Shown here: positions 16,441 through 25,127 of the stretch, one piece after another
Layout: each line of letters starts with the position of its first letter
Numbering within the stretch: the first letter of the stretch is position 1
Assembly: GCA_040770645.1 (NCBI GenBank)
Contig: JAXGIS010000012.1
Location: 1 to 61,323, forward strand
DNA length: 61,323 nucleotides
From: JAAYZX01 sp040770645
Lineage (GTDB): Bacteria > Actinomycetota > Thermoleophilia > RBG-16-64-13
Direction of reading: 5' to 3'
The notes under the pieces: generated by a model
The model's database searches: none
Told to the model about the DNA's origin: nothing
What the model saw: only the letters and a program-made list of their open reading frames with translations
Translations under genes and position numbers: made by a program

Positions 16441-17690
16441 CGCATGTGACCGACATATTGTGTGTCCCCGGCGTCACGGGATTCTTCTCCGACGATCAAA
16501 GAGCAATCAAAGCCGGCGCAGCCAATGACGGCTTCCTCTATGAAGGTACTCCGCTCACAGCGGGCTTCCGCAGCATAAGGCAGGCGGGGGAGAGCATCTC
16601 CATCCTTCTGCGCCTCAGCGACGGCCAAATCGGATGCGGCGATTGCTGTTATATCCAATAGCCGGGTGCCGGAGGCCGCGATCCGCTCTTCGTGGCTGAA
16701 ACCTACGCACCCATACTCGAGCAAATCCTTCACGAACACCTAGCCGGGCGCGCAGTGGACCGGTTCCGCCCCACGGCAGAGGAGATCGACGGTCTGCAAA
16801 TCGAGGGCCACCCACTACACGCAGCCCTGCGCTACGGTGTCACCCAAGCGTGGCTCGACGCCGTAGCCCGCGCCGGGCACCTTCTCCCCTGCCGCGTGCT
16901 GGCCGACGAGTACGGTGTGGAACCCACCCTCGACCCCGTCCGCATCTTCGCCCAGACGGGCGATGACCGCTACAACAATGTGGACAAAATGATCCTCAAG
17001 CAAGTGGACGTGCTACCGCACGGTTTGATCAATAACATCCCAGACAAGCTCGGCGCAGACGGCAGCCGTCTCCTCGACTACGTGACCTGGCTGCGCAGGC
17101 GCATTCTGGCTACGCGCTCCTCTCCCGATTACCAGCCGGAGCTCCACGTGGACGTCTATGGAACCCTCGGCCTCATCTTCAATGCCGACATACCGCAGAT
17201 GGCCTCCTACCTGGGCCGGCTGGCTCACGCCGCCGAACCCTTGACCCTGCGCATCGAGGGACCGGTCGACATGGGTGATCGCCGACTTCACTACGAGACT
17301 CTGGGCGCCCTGCGCGAGGAACTGGAGCGCAGCGGGATCCCCGTGGAGATCGTAGCCGACGAGTGGTGCAACAGCCTCGATGATATCCGCACCCTGGCCG
17401 AGATGCAGGCCGTGGACATGGTCCAGATCAAGACACCGGTACTGGGCGGACTCAACAACTCCATGGCTGCCGTGTTGCTGTGCCGCGAGTACGGCCTCAA
17501 GGCCTATCTCGGCGGCACCTGCAACGAGACCGAGCGCAGCGCCCAGTTGTGCGTGCACGTGGCGCTGGCCACACAGCCGTATCAGATGCTGGCCAAACCG
17601 GGCATGGGCGTGGATGAGGGTTTCATGATCGTGAAAAACGAGATGGTGCGCGCACAGGCACTGCTGGCGCACTGCGGGGGGCGCATGTGA
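16437..17690 (+). CDS. Methylaspartate ammonia-lyase interrupted by in-frame TAG
   Basis: TTG 16437 overlaps the glmE stop. The first 74 codons (VTDILCVPGVTGFFSDDQRA ... GCGDCCYIQ) match the enzyme's N-terminus. TAG then falls at 16659-16661, and the same frame continues (PGAGGRDPLFVAETYAP) to the normal end; 417 residues if the stop is ignored, against 413 in the family. The family has QYSGAGGRDPLF or QYAGAGG here, so the stop sits where a Tyr follows the substrate-binding Gln. All later features are present: HVDVYGT, RIEGPVD, VADEWCN, VQIKTPVLGG (catalytic Lys) and GGTCNET. It removes ammonia from 3-methylaspartate to give mesaconate. Possible causes are TAC-to-TAG substitution, two compensating indels, readthrough, or translation restart downstream. 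Confidence 0.9.
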
Positions 17691-17695
17691 ACCAG

Positions 17696-19068
17696 ATGCG
17701 CATCCTCAGCCCCACGGCCATTCTCGGCTACGGCTTCCCCGGGAGTCGTTTGAAGAAGGAATGAGCCGGCGGCCGGATGTCATAGGCGTAGACGCGGGGA
17801 GCACAGACCCCGGCCCCTACTACCTGGGTGCCGGAAAACCCTTCGTGAACGCGGAGGCCGTGCTGCGCGATCTCTCCCTACTGGTGCCGGCCGCCAAGGC
17901 CGCCGGCATTCCGCTGCTGATCGGCACAGCCGGCGGGAGTGGGGCGGCTCCGCACGTGGCTTGGTGTCTGTCCCTACTTGAACAAGTGGCCGTCGAACGC
18001 GGCCTGCATCTGGATGTGGCCGTCATCCGGGGCGACGTGCCCGTGGCCGCAGTCAAGGCGGCCTTGAGCGCCGGCCGCATGCGGCCGCTCTCTTTCGTGC
18101 CGGAACTCACCGCGGAGACGCTCGAGCGGTGCACACACCTGGTGGCGCAGATGGGCATGGAGCCGCTCATGGCGGCCCTGAGCGCCGGCCCGGACGTAGT
18201 CCTGGCCGGCCGCTGCTACGATCCGGCGGTGTTCGCAGCCCCCATGGTCCTGCACGGCTTCGAGGCGGGACCAGCCCTCCATCTGGGCAAGATCTTGGAG
18301 TGCGCGGCTATAGCCGCTTCGCCGGGTAGCGGTCGTGACTGCGTACTCGGGATTATCGACCACACGGGTTTCTCAGTCACCACCTTGTCCGACCAACGCC
18401 GCTTCACCGTGCAGTCCGTGGCAGCGCATACCATGTATGAGAAGTCGCACCCCTTCCTGCTACCCGGACCCGGTGGGCAACTCGATCTCTCGCGCGTGCA
18501 CTTCGCCCAACTCGACGAAAGGACTGTGGAAGTACGCGGAAGCGAGTTCAAACCGGGCCCGCCCTCAGTGAAAGTGGAGGGGGCTGTGTGTGTGGGCCAC
18601 CGCACCTTCTGCATCTGCGGCATCCGGGACAGAGATATGATCTCCCAGCTCAACCAGGTTTTCGCTGCGCTGCGGGCGGCAGTCACTGACAACTTTGGCG
18701 ACTCCGACGTGGCCGACATCCGCTTCCGGGTCTACGGCCACGACGGGGTCATGGGACCCCTCGAACCGGAATCGGGCCCCGCAGGCCACGAAGTGGGCCT
18801 GGTGATCGATGTGGTGGCTCCCACCCAAGAGAAGGCGGCGGCGGTGTGCGGCTTCGTGCGCGCCACGGCCCTGCACTTGGGCTTTCCCGGCCGCATCAGC
18901 ACAGCGGGGAATCTGGCTTTCCCCTTCAGCCCCTCCGATTTCGACGCCGGCCCTGTCTACGAGTTCGGCGTATATCACGTCATGGAGATTGATGACCCCG
19001 TAGCCTTCTTCCCTGCCACCCACCTCACCCTGGGCGCTAAACACGGCCCCACGGAGCAACAATCATGA
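17696..19068 (+). CDS. AtuA-family protein (DUF1446), frameshifted near its start
   Basis: ATG 17696 opens with MRILSPTAILGYGFP, the standard N-terminus of AtuA-like proteins, but the frame stops at 17762. The rest (GMSRRPDVIGVDAGSTDPGP onward) is in the next frame, from about 17743 to 19068. Adding one base in the CCCCGGG run near 17737-17743 joins them (YGFP + ESFEEGM). The restored protein is about 457 residues. AtuA was named in acyclic terpene utilisation, but its reaction is unsettled. Here it sits directly after methylaspartate ammonia-lyase and overlaps a DUF4387 gene (ATGA), its frequent partner. A role in mesaconate hydration is my inference. Confidence 0.85.
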
Positions 19069-19469
19069 CCGCGTCCGGCTCACAGTCTCCGGTTCCGATC
19101 GTCCCGGGCGGCGCAGACTCCGAGACAGCCCCTCTGCGCGCGCTGGCCGACGTCATCCGCAGCAAGAACTCCGGGCCGTTCGAGCTGACCCTTGACGTGT
19201 TCTTCCGCTCGGCGGCCATCTATGCGGCCGCCAAGAGACAGCGCATCATCTCCGAAGGGCTCATAGCCCGTCTCTACGGAGTAACGGTGGACCGCATCCT
19301 TGAAATCGTATACTACGATGCCGCTTTGGCCGTGAAGGTGACCATGGCCCGCCCGGCTTCCTCGGGGTCTCCCGCCGACACGGACGTCTACGGAGCCCAG
19401 CAACACATGCCTCTCGCCGACGCCATCGTACCCTGGAGCAGCGTACCGCCGGAGGAGGACCGGTCATGA
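19065..19469 (+). CDS. DUF4387 family protein, AtuA partner
   Basis: 134 residues, with its start overlapping the AtuA stop. The core LADVIRSKNSGPFELTLDVF and the tail DVYGAQQHMPL are the DUF4387 hallmarks. These small proteins are usually found next to, or fused with, AtuA proteins, suggesting one two-part enzyme. The first 20 residues are a variable extension. Its stop overlaps the start of the P-loop gene, keeping the operon without gaps. No reaction is established. Confidence 0.82.
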   Translation: MTASGSQSPVPIVPGGADSETAPLRALADVIRSKNSGPFELTLDVFFRSAAIYAAAKRQRIISEGLIARLYGVTVDRILEIVYYDAALAVKVTMARPASSGSPADTDVYGAQQHMPLADAIVPWSSVPPEEDRS

Positions 19470-20401
19470 GACGCTCACTGTGGCGGGAGTGCCTCTCCTA
19501 CGCCGTGTACTACGCGCCGCGCGGACGACCTCGCCTGCTCTTGCTGGGAGAGGCCATCGCCCAGCGCTACCTCGAGCCCACCGACCACCTCATCGGTGTC
19601 ATCGGCGAACCGGGGACGGGGAAGTCGTCACTCATCAGAGGCATGTTTCCGGGGCTGGAACTCACCAACGACGATGCCGGCGTCAACGTCCGCCCCCTCC
19701 CCATCGTGCAAATGCATCGCGATGGGCGCTTCCGAGCGCAGACTTTTCATATCGACGCCCGGTTCGAACTGGCCTTCACGCAGACTTTCGAGCTGGTGGA
19801 CGCCATCCGCGCGGCCCTCCGCGACAATCGGCGCGTGGTGGTGGAGAACTTCGACGACATTTACCCGGCGTTGGGCATCAATGCGCAGATCATGGCTGGA
19901 ATCGGGGAAGAAATCATCGTGGTGCGGCCCGACCTCTTCGGACCCTTCCCGGAAGACCTGTTTCAAGCCGTGGAAGGGACGGCCGTGTTTCGGCGCATGG
20001 CCCACACTGCAGAAGACATCACGGCATTGGTACTCGAGCGCGATTTCAACTATCCGCACCCCCAGGTCCACAGCGACATCCCCCATGGATTCGTGATGGA
20101 GTTCGAGGAGGCGCCGCCGGGCCTTCGGCTCGACGAGTTGGAAGCCAAGGTCCGTGAGATCATCGCCGCCGCCCTCCCCGTCTGCTACACAGACGAGGAT
20201 CACATCAGCATTGGAGCCCATCTGTTTCCCTGTACAGGACCCCGCATCCATCTGTCCAACACATCAGAAATCGAGGGATTCCGCATAGTGCCGGAGTTGC
20301 TCTACGACGAACTCAACGGCACGCATTGCTTAGTGGGATTTGTGGGGGCGCCCAAAACCAAGCATTTCCTGGGTAGACACCTGCCCCTCGAACCCAGGTA
20401 G
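19466..20401 (+). CDS. P-loop protein with alanyl-tRNA-synthetase SAD-like C-terminus
   Basis: 311 residues. A Walker A motif GEPGTGKSS lies at 47-55, followed by RGMFPGLELTNDDAGVNVRP. VVVENFDDIYPALGIN may be the Walker B strand. The C-terminal part contains LFPCTGPRIHLSNTSEIEG, which resembles the second additional domain of alanyl-tRNA synthetase (CGGTHVxNTGEIG), but the zinc Cys/His spacing is changed to C-x5-H. The protein has no catalytic core of a synthetase. It ends the glutamate mutase operon, overlapping DUF4387. I do not know its function; chaperone, maturase or nucleotide-regulated partner of the upstream enzymes are options. Confidence 0.7.
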   Translation: MRRSLWRECLSYAVYYAPRGRPRLLLLGEAIAQRYLEPTDHLIGVIGEPGTGKSSLIRGMFPGLELTNDDAGVNVRPLPIVQMHRDGRFRAQTFHIDARFELAFTQTFELVDAIRAALRDNRRVVVENFDDIYPALGINAQIMAGIGEEIIVVRPDLFGPFPEDLFQAVEGTAVFRRMAHTAEDITALVLERDFNYPHPQVHSDIPHGFVMEFEEAPPGLRLDELEAKVREIIAAALPVCYTDEDHISIGAHLFPCTGPRIHLSNTSEIEGFRIVPELLYDELNGTHCLVGFVGAPKTKHFLGRHLPLEPR

Positions 20402-20442
20402 GGCCGGGTAGGGGAGCACCAGTCCTGCCTTGCGACCAGACG

Positions 20443-20480
20443 CCGGAGCCCGCGGGGGCAACCGTCCCCGCGGGCTCCGG
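20443..20480. terminator. Strong bidirectional terminator hairpin
   Basis: Perfect 15-bp stem (CCGGAGCCCGCGGGG / CCCCGCGGGCTCCGG) with an 8-base loop. It lies between the end of the glutamate mutase operon (+) and the end of the DUF35 gene (-). No T-tract. Position and symmetry favour termination from both sides. Confidence 0.75.
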
Positions 20481-20498
20481 GTTCACCGCATGAGCGAC

Positions 20499-20915
20499 TT
20501 ACGCCGCGACTATCTCGTAGGAGAGCTGGCCGTCGTCGTACTCCAGCGTGCGTACCGACACCGGCATGCCGACTTTCAGACCGTCAACGTTCACGTCGGC
20601 CGCGAAGCGTGCGAACAGCTTGAGCCCATCTTGGCCAAAGTCCACTAACCCCAAGGTATACGGCGTGTCGGCCTCAAAGCCGAAAGGCGCGTACTGGAGT
20701 GTGGAGAACGTGACGAGCGTGCCCTGGGTGGGCATATCAAACCAGTCCACATCCTTGGAGAAACAGGCCACACAGTCCGCACGCGGCGGGAAGGATTTGG
20801 CTCCGCACTCCTTGCAGACCGTACCCTTGATCTTGCCTTCCGCCAGGAAGTCCACGAAAGGGGCCACCTTGGTGGCAGCCATGAAGCTCCTGCGACCGAA
20901 TTTCTCAAATCCCAT
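20499..20915 (-). CDS. DUF35 OB-fold / zinc-ribbon protein, thiolase partner
   Basis: 138 residues, start ATG 20915 with GGGGAGG upstream. Zinc ribbon Cys34, Cys37, Cys48, Cys51 (CKECGAKSFPPRADCVAC), then an OB-fold from about 65 (GTLVTFSTLQYAPFGFEADT). It is encoded 3 bp downstream of a full thiolase. Such pairs occur in acetoacetyl-CoA/HMG-CoA-type complexes, where the DUF35 protein binds CoA and channels acyl groups. This is the second thiolase/DUF35 pair in the window. Confidence 0.85.
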   Translation of the reverse strand: MGFEKFGRRSFMAATKVAPFVDFLAEGKIKGTVCKECGAKSFPPRADCVACFSKDVDWFDMPTQGTLVTFSTLQYAPFGFEADTPYTLGLVDFGQDGLKLFARFAADVNVDGLKVGMPVSVRTLEYDDGQLSYEIVAA

Positions 20916-20918
20916 GGT

Positions 20919-22100
20919 CTACCTCCCCAAGATCGTGACGTTGCTGTACAGGCCAACGCCACCCACGTTGTGGACGAGGCCGATTTCGGGATCCTTCACC
21001 TGCATGGGGCCGGCTTCCCCACGCAGCTGCAGGACGATGGTGCGAATCTGCGAGCCGCCGGTGGCCCCCACCGGGTGGCCCTTGGAGAGCAGGCCGCCGT
21101 CGACGTTGACGGGAATACGGCCTTCCTTATAGGTAGCCTTCTCCCTGATCAACTGCTTGCCGTCCCCTATGGGCGCGAAGCCCAGACCTTCATAGGCCAT
21201 GATCTCAGCGATGGTGAAGCAGTCGTGCACTTCGGCCACATCGATGTCGGCGGGAGTAATGCCGGCCATCTGGTAGGCCTCGGCGGACGCGATGTGTGGA
21301 CCCTGCATGCCCTTGGTGAAGTCCGGGCGGCCCACCATGTTGACCGACGCCGACGCGGCGCCGATGCCCATGATCCACACCGGCTTGTCGCACAGGGCCT
21401 TGGCCCGATCGGCGCTGGCCAGGATGATGCAGGAGCTACCGTCGGCGTTGGCACAGCAATCGCCTACACGCAGCGGTGAGGCCACGGGGCCCCACATACG
21501 GGCTTTCTCGTTGGAGGGATCAAAGTCGGCCTCGCTGACACCCTTCCGGTACACGGCCCGCTCGTTGATCTGCCCGTAGGTGCCCGACTTGATGCGTACG
21601 TTCATGAGATCGTCAAGCGTGAGACCGTTGGCCGCCATGTAAGCCTGGGCGTACAAAGCGTAATAGCCCGGCATCATGGTGCCGAAGGGCGATTCCCACT
21701 GGATATCGGCCCCACGGCCCATGCGCTCCTGCGATTCGGCCGAGGTGATCTCCGACATCTTCTGGAATCCCAGCACCACCACCAGATCGTGCAGACCGGC
21801 CTTGATCATGCTGTAGGCAACCTTAACACCCATACTGCTGGAGGAGCAGACCGACTCCAGGTAGAACGTGGGCTGCGGGATGAGGCCCATGTACTCGGCC
21901 ATAACGCCGGCGGGCGAGCGCTGCTTGTCGTACTCGGGGGCAGAGCAGAAGATGCTGGCGTCCACGTCCTTCTGCGTGATCTTGGCATCCTTCATGGCTT
22001 CGCTGAACGCCTCGAAGGCCAGTTCCTTGATCGAGCCCTCGAAGCCTCTCACGAAGTAGCTCTGTCCCACTCCGATAATGGCCACATCTTTTGACGGCAT
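20919..22100 (-). CDS. Thiolase (acetyl-CoA acetyltransferase family)
   Basis: ATG 22100 has AGGAGGAG upstream; longer starts lack one. 393 residues. Unlike the thiolase-like protein at 4.5-5.7 kb, it keeps the nucleophile Cys85 in LESVCSSSSMG, EVHDCFTIAE, and the GHPVGATGG loop with the catalytic His. It should condense or cleave acyl-CoA esters; its DUF35 partner follows at once. Substrate unknown: acetoacetyl-CoA synthesis or beta-oxidation are both reasonable. Confidence 0.88.
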   Translation of the reverse strand: MPSKDVAIIGVGQSYFVRGFEGSIKELAFEAFSEAMKDAKITQKDVDASIFCSAPEYDKQRSPAGVMAEYMGLIPQPTFYLESVCSSSSMGVKVAYSMIKAGLHDLVVVLGFQKMSEITSAESQERMGRGADIQWESPFGTMMPGYYALYAQAYMAANGLTLDDLMNVRIKSGTYGQINERAVYRKGVSEADFDPSNEKARMWGPVASPLRVGDCCANADGSSCIILASADRAKALCDKPVWIMGIGAASASVNMVGRPDFTKGMQGPHIASAEAYQMAGITPADIDVAEVHDCFTIAEIMAYEGLGFAPIGDGKQLIREKATYKEGRIPVNVDGGLLSKGHPVGATGGSQIRTIVLQLRGEAGPMQVKDPEIGLVHNVGGVGLYSNVTILGR

Positions 22101-22347
22101 AGAGTCTCCTCCTGTGTGTACAACCTCTACCGGCGCGTCCGCGCAGATATGCGGACCGCATTGTATCAAGGGGTGAAGGGCAGAGGAACAACCGTGTGCG
22201 CCCGCCGCTCACGGTACCACCACCGATCTATAGGGTGGAGGGCCACGCCGCCCGTAGCGGACCGCCCAACCGGTGGCGCACCTCTACTCAAAGCCATCCA
22301 CGCGGGTGGCCCCCAGGCGGTATCCAGACCAACCACGATACCCCGCG

Positions 22348-22674
22348 CTACCAAGACCGCTTACCCGGACCCTCTCCCGCTTGGCGCGCCTGAGCGGCCA
22401 AGCGCAACTGATACTCGCGCCAGAGGGCCTCGCGCTGGTGTTGAGGGATGACGTGCCATCGAACGCCACGAATGGCACCCTCTAGGCCGGAGAGCATGCT
22501 CCGACAGGGAGGATCATCCGGTCTCACCGCTGCCATCCGCACGGCCGCGTCTACCGAGCCCACGCGCCGAAGCTCTGCCGGCGTCGCAATCCCTGCCGCC
22601 TCCAACAGCGCTGCGGTCTGCTTGCCGATGTTAGGTAACTTGGTCAGACCAAAGACATAGTCCGGTGCAGTCAT
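22348..22674 (-). CDS. TfoX C-terminal-domain protein
   Basis: Start ATG 22674 (MTAPDYVFGLTKLPNIGKQT), with GAGGTG upstream; about 108 residues. LPNIGKQTAALLEAAGIATP is the helix-hairpin-helix start of TfoX_C, and SGLEGAIRGVRWHVIPQHQR is its conserved second half. Free-standing TfoX_C proteins lack the N-terminal competence-regulator domain, and their role is unknown. The basic tail ends GPGKRSW. Same strand as the thiolase pair but separated by about 250 bp. Confidence 0.75.
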   Translation of the reverse strand: MTAPDYVFGLTKLPNIGKQTAALLEAAGIATPAELRRVGSVDAAVRMAAVRPDDPPCRSMLSGLEGAIRGVRWHVIPQHQREALWREYQLRLAAQARQAGEGPGKRSW

Positions 22675-22838
22675 TACGGCACACCTCATTCTTATCGGAG
22701 AAAGACCCCTGCAACGCGGGGCTAATCCCACCTGTCCACCGCACGATCACTTCAACCAGCCATCCAACTCCTCTCGGATCATGTTCCTGTGCGTGGAGGG
22801 CACGGTCCAAGCCGACGAAGAAGATGACCACTCTCCAG

Positions 22839-23537
22839 TCACTCTGTAAGCCGTCTCCAGAACCGGGCTGCCGGCGCGCCATCGATGATGTCGTGGTCGA
22901 AAGAGAGGGTGAGACACAGATACTCGCGCGGCGTCGAAAGTCCATGTGCCCGCGGGGAATGATCCCGCTCCAAGTCCTCCGCCCCCCACGAGGTGAAGAT
23001 ACCCCCCACCGTCACCGCCACAGTAGAGGCGCTCAACGGAACCAACCAGACCGGTCGATCGGGGAGGCCGAACATTCCCACTGCCGTCACGCTGATGACT
23101 CCGTAGCGCATGGCCATGCGAGCGCTGCACGCCGCCATGCGTATGAAAACGCGGAACAGCGAACTCGGCACCAGTTGCGCAACCCAGGTCATGCCGGACA
23201 GGCCCCCCAGCCGCTCAGTCCCGCGGGCCCGAGCGGCCCTGATCTCGTCATGGATCTGGCGATAGGTCTTGCCCTGGGCGGCTCGGATACCAAGGTTGAT
23301 CGCGAAGGGGGTTGTGCGGTAACCGCTGGCGTGGTTGGGGTGGGTATTTCGGTTGCAGGACGGAGGGCTCACGGTCTCGAATGTTGCGTTCGGTGTTTGG
23401 AGCACAACGCCGTTCCTCCTCGGCACCATTCCACGAGCACACCATTCCGCAGGCGACCGGTAGCGCCGGGGGCCGCTTCTGCAAACGATGACGTCTCTGC
23501 CCGCCGATGGATCGCCGGGAGTCGGCTCGGCGTGCAA
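22839..23537 (-). CDS. Lone 2-oxoacid dehydrogenase E2-type acyltransferase, N-terminus damaged
   Basis: The C-terminal two-thirds match the small stand-alone E2-like proteins: RAAQGKTYRQIHDEIRAARA, then GVISVTAVGMFG, VTVGGIF and LSFDHDIIDGAPAARF, which contains the acyltransferase histidine (DHxxxDG). Lipoyl and E1/E3-binding domains are absent, as is normal for this group (about 250-290 residues). The first 60-70 residues do not match and are Pro/Arg-rich, suggesting an indel or truncation near 23300. No E1 or E3 genes are nearby, so acyl transfer to an unknown acceptor is all that can be said. Confidence 0.6.
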   Translation of the reverse strand: MHAEPTPGDPSAGRDVIVCRSGPRRYRSPAEWCARGMVPRRNGVVLQTPNATFETVSPPSCNRNTHPNHASGYRTTPFAINLGIRAAQGKTYRQIHDEIRAARARGTERLGGLSGMTWVAQLVPSSLFRVFIRMAACSARMAMRYGVISVTAVGMFGLPDRPVWLVPLSASTVAVTVGGIFTSWGAEDLERDHSPRAHGLSTPREYLCLTLSFDHDIIDGAPAARFWRRLTE

Positions 23538-23602
23538 CTCAATTGTACTCCGCGAACCAACTCAGATTCGCCCGAATATACTAAATGCAAATTTCATCTA
23601 GA

Positions 23603-23611
23603 TGCTATAGT
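23603..23611 (+). promoter_or_regulatory. Extended -10 promoter for the CoA-disulfide-reductase-like gene
   Basis: TGCTATAGT in an unusually AT-rich 60-bp stretch, 53 bp before ATG 23664. There is no good -35 at normal spacing, as expected for extended -10 promoters. Inferred from sequence only. Confidence 0.4.
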
Positions 23612-23663
23612 CAAAACCGGGTTCCTCATCAGTTCTGGATCACATAGCACAAGGAGTATTCTG

Positions 23664-25013
23664 ATGGAGCGCACAGACGTACTCGTGGTGGGGGGAAGTG
23701 CCGCCGGTGTGGTTGCGGCCACCACAGCCAAGGCCACGTACCCCGACAAACGCGTTGTCCTGATACGTAAGGACGAGTTGTCGCTGGTGCCCTGCGGCAT
23801 CCCCTATGTGTTCGGGTCACTGGATTCCACCGCCAAGAACCTCATGCCCAATGACGCACTGGCCAAGGCCGGAGTAGAACTGAGAATCGCGGAAGTGGTC
23901 TCCATCGATCAGGAGGCCAAGACCTGCCACACGGCCCAAGGGGAGGAGTTCGCTTTCGATAAGCTGGTTATCGCCACCGGCTCCGAACCCGTGGTACCGC
24001 CGTGGTTGCCCGGTACCGATCTGGCCGGCGTGTACACCATCCCCAAGAACAAGGCTTACATTGATCGGGCCCTCGAATCGCTCCGGAGCTGCCGCGCTGT
24101 GGTCACCATCGGTGGAGGGTTCATCGGCGTAGAGATGTCCGACGAACTCAACAAACAGGGCATAGAGGTGACGCTGGTGGAGATCCTGCCCCACATCCTG
24201 GGGCTGGCGTTCGATGAGGAGATAGCCGTACTGGCCCAGGATATCCTGCAGACCCGTGGCGTCAACGTGAAGACCGGAGCGGGAGTCAAGGCTATCACCG
24301 GCGAGGGGCGGGCCACGGGTGTGCTTCTGGATAACGGACAGGAAGTGCCGACCGAGGCCGTTGTACTGTCCGTTGGTTACCGACCGGCCGCCGGCCTCGC
24401 CGCCGAGTCGGGCATCGAGCTGAACGAGAGGGGATCCATCAAGGTCGACGAGTACATGCGCACACAGAACCCCGACATCTTCGCCGTGGGCGACTGCGCC
24501 GAGAAAAGGGACTTCACCACCCGCAAGCTCAGCAGCGTGATGCTTGCCTCCACGGCCACTTCAGAAGCCCGTGTGGCGGGTATGAATCTATACAGGCTCT
24601 CCGCCGTCAAGACCTTCAGCGGCACTATCGCCATCTGGTCCACCGGCCTGGGCGAGCACGGTTTCGGGTGCGCCGGGCTCACAGAACGAGCTGCCCGCGA
24701 GGAGGGTTTCGACGTTGTTACCGGTATGTTCGAAGGGATCGATAAGCATCCGGGGACGCTTCCTGGAGCCCACAAACAGCTGGTCAAACTGGTGGCGGCC
24801 AGCGACTCGGGAGTGATCCTGGGCGGCCAAGTGGCAGGCGGTCCGAGCGCGGGCGAACTGACCAATCTCATAGGTCTCGCCATCCAAAACCGCATGGTGG
24901 CGAACTCGCTGGTGACGGCCCAGATCGGCACCCACCCTCTGCTCACGGCACCTCCTACCGCCTACCCGGTCATCAAGGCGGCGGAGCAGGTGCTGAGGAA
25001 GATGAGCGCGTAG
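23664..25013 (+). CDS. CoA-disulfide-reductase-like FAD/NAD(P) oxidoreductase
   Basis: ATG 23664 follows AAGGAG; the frame is open far upstream but that part is not coding. 449 residues. FAD loop VLVVGGSAAGVVAA, redox Cys in LVPCGIPYVFG (the single-cysteine CoADR/NADH-oxidase type), NAD loop VVTIGGGFIGVEM, and FAD motif DIFAVGDCAE. C-terminal dimerisation domain present. Single-Cys family members reduce CoA disulfide, NAD(P)H to polysulfide, or oxygen. The C-terminus lacks a rhodanese domain. Monocistronic with its own promoter and terminator. Confidence 0.88.
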   Translation: MERTDVLVVGGSAAGVVAATTAKATYPDKRVVLIRKDELSLVPCGIPYVFGSLDSTAKNLMPNDALAKAGVELRIAEVVSIDQEAKTCHTAQGEEFAFDKLVIATGSEPVVPPWLPGTDLAGVYTIPKNKAYIDRALESLRSCRAVVTIGGGFIGVEMSDELNKQGIEVTLVEILPHILGLAFDEEIAVLAQDILQTRGVNVKTGAGVKAITGEGRATGVLLDNGQEVPTEAVVLSVGYRPAAGLAAESGIELNERGSIKVDEYMRTQNPDIFAVGDCAEKRDFTTRKLSSVMLASTATSEARVAGMNLYRLSAVKTFSGTIAIWSTGLGEHGFGCAGLTERAAREEGFDVVTGMFEGIDKHPGTLPGAHKQLVKLVAASDSGVILGGQVAGGPSAGELTNLIGLAIQNRMVANSLVTAQIGTHPLLTAPPTAYPVIKAAEQVLRKMSA

Positions 25014-25065
25014 CCGGGATCCGCTTCGGCGGCCACGAACACCCTACAGGAGCACACGAGAAGTC

Positions 25066-25097
25066 GTGGCCCGGCGCCCATGCGGGCGCCGGGCCAC
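25066..25097. terminator. Terminator hairpin between convergent genes
   Basis: Perfect 14-bp stem GTGGCCCGGCGCCC / GGGCGCCGGGCCAC with a 4-base loop, between the flavoprotein (+) and SLH gene (-) stops. No T-tract. Confidence 0.7.
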
Positions 25098-25127
25098 CAT
25101 CCGAGCCCCTTTGGCACGCAGGCCGGC

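Noticed and set aside
16659..16661. Pyrrolysine or other UAG recoding in methylaspartate ammonia-lyase
   Set aside because: TAG ends many ordinary genes in this window, no pyl genes are visible, and nearby genes show frequent sequence errors. Kept only as one option within the finding.
22665..23663. Long upstream extension of the CoA-disulfide-reductase-like frame
   Set aside because: The extension is low-complexity and antisense to the E2-type gene. The strong AAGGAG site and family start are at 23664.
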